64,000 nt of DNA from CBDCUQ01 sp965222835 (lineage in GTDB: Bacteria > Pseudomonadota > Alphaproteobacteria > Rhizobiales > Hyphomicrobiaceae), in assembly GCA_965222835.1 (NCBI GenBank), contig CBDCUQ010000003.1:1236228-1300227 (forward strand). The letters are read 5' to 3'. Position numbers and translations under genes: made by a program. Within the stretch, counting starts at the first letter, position 1. Each line of letters starts with the position of its first letter. The notes under the pieces are model-generated. The model was not told the origin of the DNA and did not search any database. It saw only the letters and a program-made list of their open reading frames with translations. Of this stretch, positions 61,834-64,000 are shown one piece after another.

Positions 61834-62895
61834 ATGACTGTGACAAACGTCGACGCTTTGCAAACCGCCTATCGTTTTCTTGAGCCCTTTCGGGGGCAGT
61901 CGCTATCACCGCCGCCAATATGGTTGATGCGCCAGGCTGGACGCTATTTGCCAGAGTATCGCGAAATTCGGGCGAGAGCCGGCGATTTTCTCACTCTCTG
62001 CTACACGCCGGAACTGGCTACTGAAGTTACGTTGCAGCCGATTCGCCGCTATGGATTTGATGCGGCAATTCTCTTTTCCGACATTTTGGTTGTGCCGCAC
62101 GCGCTTGGTCAGCATCTGGAGTTCGTGGAAGGTGAGGGGCCAAAACTCGATCCTATTCGTGATGTTGCCGGTCTCGGCCGACTCGATGCAAGTGGTACGG
62201 GTGACAAGTTTGGGCGGGTTTACGAGGCTGTTCAACGCATCCGGCAGGACCTGCCTAAGGAAACGGCGTTGATCGGTTTTTGTGGTGCTCCGTGGACGGT
62301 TGCGACTTACATGGTTGAGGGCAGCGGGTCATCCGATCAGGCGCAGGCTCGGCTTTGGGCGTATCGGGATCCTGAGGGTTTTTGGAAGCTTATCGAGATC
62401 CTGACGGAGATATCGATTGCCTATCTCGATGGGCAAGTGAGGGCTGGCGCGAATTCATTGCAGATTTTCGATACTTGGGCTGGGAGTTTGGCCGATGACG
62501 AGTTTGATCGCTGGGTTGTCGAACCGACAAAGCGTATTCGGCGTGCGTTGAAGGAGCGGCACCCGGACATTCCGCTGATTGGATTTCCGCGCGGGGCGGG
62601 CGCGCAGGGTAATTGGTATGTGTCGGAAACCGGGGTTGATGGCTTGGGCTGTGATACGGGGTTTCCGCCGTATCTGATGCGCGAAGCTTTCGCGGACGAG
62701 AAAGTGGTTGTGCAGGGGAATCTCGATCCGCTGCTTCTGGTTGTGGGCGGTGATCATCTCGATGAACGCGTTGACGAGCTGCTCGAGCTGATGCATGGGC
62801 GACGCTATATCTTCAATCTCGGCCACGGTATTGTGCCGCAAACGCCACCAGAGAACGTTTCCCGGCTGGTTGATCGCGTCCGATCCATGACGTAG
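61834..62895 (+). CDS. hemE: Uroporphyrinogen decarboxylase
   Basis: 353 residues. Motifs: PPIWLMRQAGRYLPEYREIRA (the RQAGRYxPEY signature), FDAAILFSDILVVPHALG, GFCGAPWTVATYMVEG, QIFDTWAGSL, PLIGFPRGAG and FNLGHGIVPQTPPENV. It decarboxylates uroporphyrinogen III to coproporphyrinogen III for protoheme, and so shares its substrate with NirE. It begins immediately right of the predicted origin; ATG 61834 follows the short inverted repeats there, which may link its expression to origin-binding proteins as reported for Caulobacter (inference). Confidence 0.97.
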   Translation: MTVTNVDALQTAYRFLEPFRGQSLSPPPIWLMRQAGRYLPEYREIRARAGDFLTLCYTPELATEVTLQPIRRYGFDAAILFSDILVVPHALGQHLEFVEGEGPKLDPIRDVAGLGRLDASGTGDKFGRVYEAVQRIRQDLPKETALIGFCGAPWTVATYMVEGSGSSDQAQARLWAYRDPEGFWKLIEILTEISIAYLDGQVRAGANSLQIFDTWAGSLADDEFDRWVVEPTKRIRRALKERHPDIPLIGFPRGAGAQGNWYVSETGVDGLGCDTGFPPYLMREAFADEKVVVQGNLDPLLLVVGGDHLDERVDELLELMHGRRYIFNLGHGIVPQTPPENVSRLVDRVRSMT

Positions 62896-62900
62896 GGGCT

Positions 62901-63428
62901 ATGGCCATGGAGGAGGACCTCGGAAATCCGATGAAGCGTGCAGTCGTCGCCTTGGCGCTTACGGCTGCCGGTGCCGTGCTTCTCATTGGCGGATTGGGCG
63001 AAAAGGCCTATCTTTGGATCAAGGCGTTGCATATCATTGCCGTCATCTCTTGGATGGCCGGTATGCTCTATTTGCCCCGGCTTTTCATCTACCACTGTGA
63101 TGCGCCGACGGGGTCTCCCCAATCCGAAACCTTCAAGACCATGGAGCGTCGGCTCTTGCGGGCGATTATCAACCCGGCAATGGGGTTCTCGTGGATCCTG
63201 GGTCTATGGTTGGCCTGGCAGCAATTCCTTTTTGCCAGCGGCTGGTTTCTCCTAAAACTGGCGCTTGTGCTTGGCTTGTCGGCGGTGCACGGGTTTTTCT
63301 CCGTCTCGGTACGCCGGTTCGCTGAGGATCGAAATACGGTCAGTCAGCGCCATTGGCGGCTTTGGAACGAGGTCCCGACCATTCTTATGATCGGGATTGT
63401 GATTTTGGTTATTGTAAAGCCGTTTTGA
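62901..63428 (+). CDS. hemJ: HemJ, protoporphyrinogen oxidase
   Basis: 175 residues from ATG 62901; ATG 62931 (MKRAVVALALTAAG) is an alternative with GGAGGAGG ahead of it. Four membrane helices with the HemJ pattern: AYLWIKALHIIAVISWMAGMLYLPRLFIYHCDA (His in KALHII), RLLRAIINPAMGFSWILGLWLAW, FLLKLALVLGLSAVHGFFS (His in KLxLVxxLSxxH) and HWRLWNEVPTILMIGIVILVIVKPF. It oxidises protoporphyrinogen IX to protoporphyrin IX in the membrane. The gene is 5 bp behind hemE, forming an operon of the protoheme pathway. It has an N-terminal extension before the usual start of the family. Confidence 0.92.
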   Translation: MAMEEDLGNPMKRAVVALALTAAGAVLLIGGLGEKAYLWIKALHIIAVISWMAGMLYLPRLFIYHCDAPTGSPQSETFKTMERRLLRAIINPAMGFSWILGLWLAWQQFLFASGWFLLKLALVLGLSAVHGFFSVSVRRFAEDRNTVSQRHWRLWNEVPTILMIGIVILVIVKPF

Positions 63429-63657
63429 CGCGGAGAATTGCTTGATGACGCCCTTCCGTTCCGGCGCAGGGTCTGCTATCTTCACCTTCTCTATGGTTCG
63501 CAATCGCTCAGATTCGCGAACCGGCCATCCCGATCCTCGCTGGATTCTACGTTAGGCCTTTCTGGGCGCAGCGCCTGCTGCATTTGCAACCCCATCCCCC
63601 GGTTCCGTCGCAAACCCTTCCCGCCTCAGCCGACCGAACCGCATTGGAGTCAGTTTC

Positions 63658-64000
63658 ATGACTGAAATGAAGCTCGCGGACTTGAAGCTCAAGTCGCCAA
63701 CGGACCTGTTGAGTTTTGCCGAAGAGGTCGGCGTTGAAAACGCCTCGACCATGCGCAAGCAAGAATTGATGTTCGCCACTTTGAAACAGCTGGCGGCGAA
63801 AGAGGTTCAAATTACAGGGACCGGTGTGGTCGAGGTTCTGCAGGACGGCTTCGGCTTCTTACGTTCGCCGGAGGCCAACTACTTGCCCGGACCCGACGAT
63901 ATCTACGTATCGCCGTCACAATCCGCCGGTTCGCGTTGCGCAGCGGCGATACGGTGGAAGGTCAGATCCGGAGCCCTAAAGACGGTGAGCGTTACTTCGC
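63658..64000 (+). CDS. rho: Transcription termination factor Rho (N-terminal part, apparent frameshift, cut by window edge)
   Basis: Starts at ATG 63658 with TTGGAG ahead of it. The N-terminal helical domain (MKLADLKLKSPTDLLSFAEEVGVENASTMRKQELMFATLKQL) and the start of the cold-shock-like RNA-binding domain (GTGVVEVLQDGFGFLRSPEANYLPGPDDIYVSPSQ) are clear. After codon CAA at 63919-63921 the frame is lost; the protein continues in another frame as RRFALRSGDTVEGQIRSPKDGERYFA up to the window end. Restoring one A (CAA-ATC) gives the normal SPSQIRRF. Rho is nearly always required, so a base missed in sequencing is more likely than a real mutation. rho is a usual neighbour near the alphaproteobacterial origin. 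Confidence 0.88.
   Translation, partial: MTEMKLADLKLKSPTDLLSFAEEVGVENASTMRKQELMFATLKQLAAKEVQITGTGVVEVLQDGFGFLRSPEANYLPGPDDIYVSPSQSAGSRCAAAIRWKVRSGALKTVSVTS

Overview
The window reads as a chromosomal segment of an alphaproteobacterium, most likely a denitrifying member of the Rhizobiales (a Hyphomicrobiaceae-like lineage is my guess). Signs are DUF2794, DUF1223, DUF2865, IalB-like and Tim44-domain genes, and the gene order dnaQ-coaE-aroE-maf-ppsR-(gap)-hemE-hemJ-rho, which in Alphaproteobacteria flanks the chromosomal replication origin.

Layout. (1) 1-14250: a denitrification block. The end of the nitrous oxide reductase maturation operon (nosF-nosY-nosL-nosX, + strand) converges on a minus-strand block with a porin-like barrel gene and a complete cytochrome cd1 nitrite reductase operon, nirS-E-C-F-DL-G-H-J-N. 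This operon makes NirS and all the enzymes that build heme d1 from uroporphyrinogen III. A degenerate FNR/NnrR-type box precedes nirS, and the block ends beside a tRNA-Arg(CCG). (2) 14659-22351: trmO and polA, then a perfect FNR-type box ahead of a molybdopterin oxidoreductase followed by a 7Fe ferredoxin and a ferredoxin-NADP reductase, which together look like an electron-transfer module. (3) 22493-29591: an unusual A-PCP-thioesterase protein, an Sfp-type phosphopantetheinyl transferase, a polysaccharide flippase and a CelD/FemAB-like acyltransferase. The adenylation pocket looks lysine-like and the thioesterase domain has lost its usual catalytic Ser and His. (4) 29800-40500: housekeeping genes (grpE, hrcA, rph, an rdgB fusion, ccmAB, acnA, a DUF1223 gene), plus an outer-membrane protein gene broken by a one-base frameshift. 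(5) 40494-56400: dcp, a long intergenic region with C-rich hairpins that may encode small RNAs, DUF2794, a Bax-inhibitor-1 protein, the ybbP/ybbA-tesA locus, thpR, two tandem DUF2865 genes, a quinone oxidoreductase, a TrmH-type methyltransferase, ialB-like, smr-mltA-tim44. (6) 56624-64000: fxsA, secB, then the origin-flanking genes, the predicted oriC (61416-61833), hemE, hemJ and the start of rho. The rho copy has an apparent one-base deletion near the window end.

How they work together. NirS reduces nitrite to NO; the nos genes serve N2O reduction. CcmA/CcmB export heme for the periplasmic c-type cytochromes (NirS, NirC, NirN). HemE and HemJ belong to the protoheme branch and compete with NirE for uroporphyrinogen III. 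No NO reductase genes are in the window, so the middle step of denitrification must be encoded elsewhere. The two apparent single-base deletions (in the OMP gene and in rho) are of the kind that sequencing errors produce and should be read with caution.
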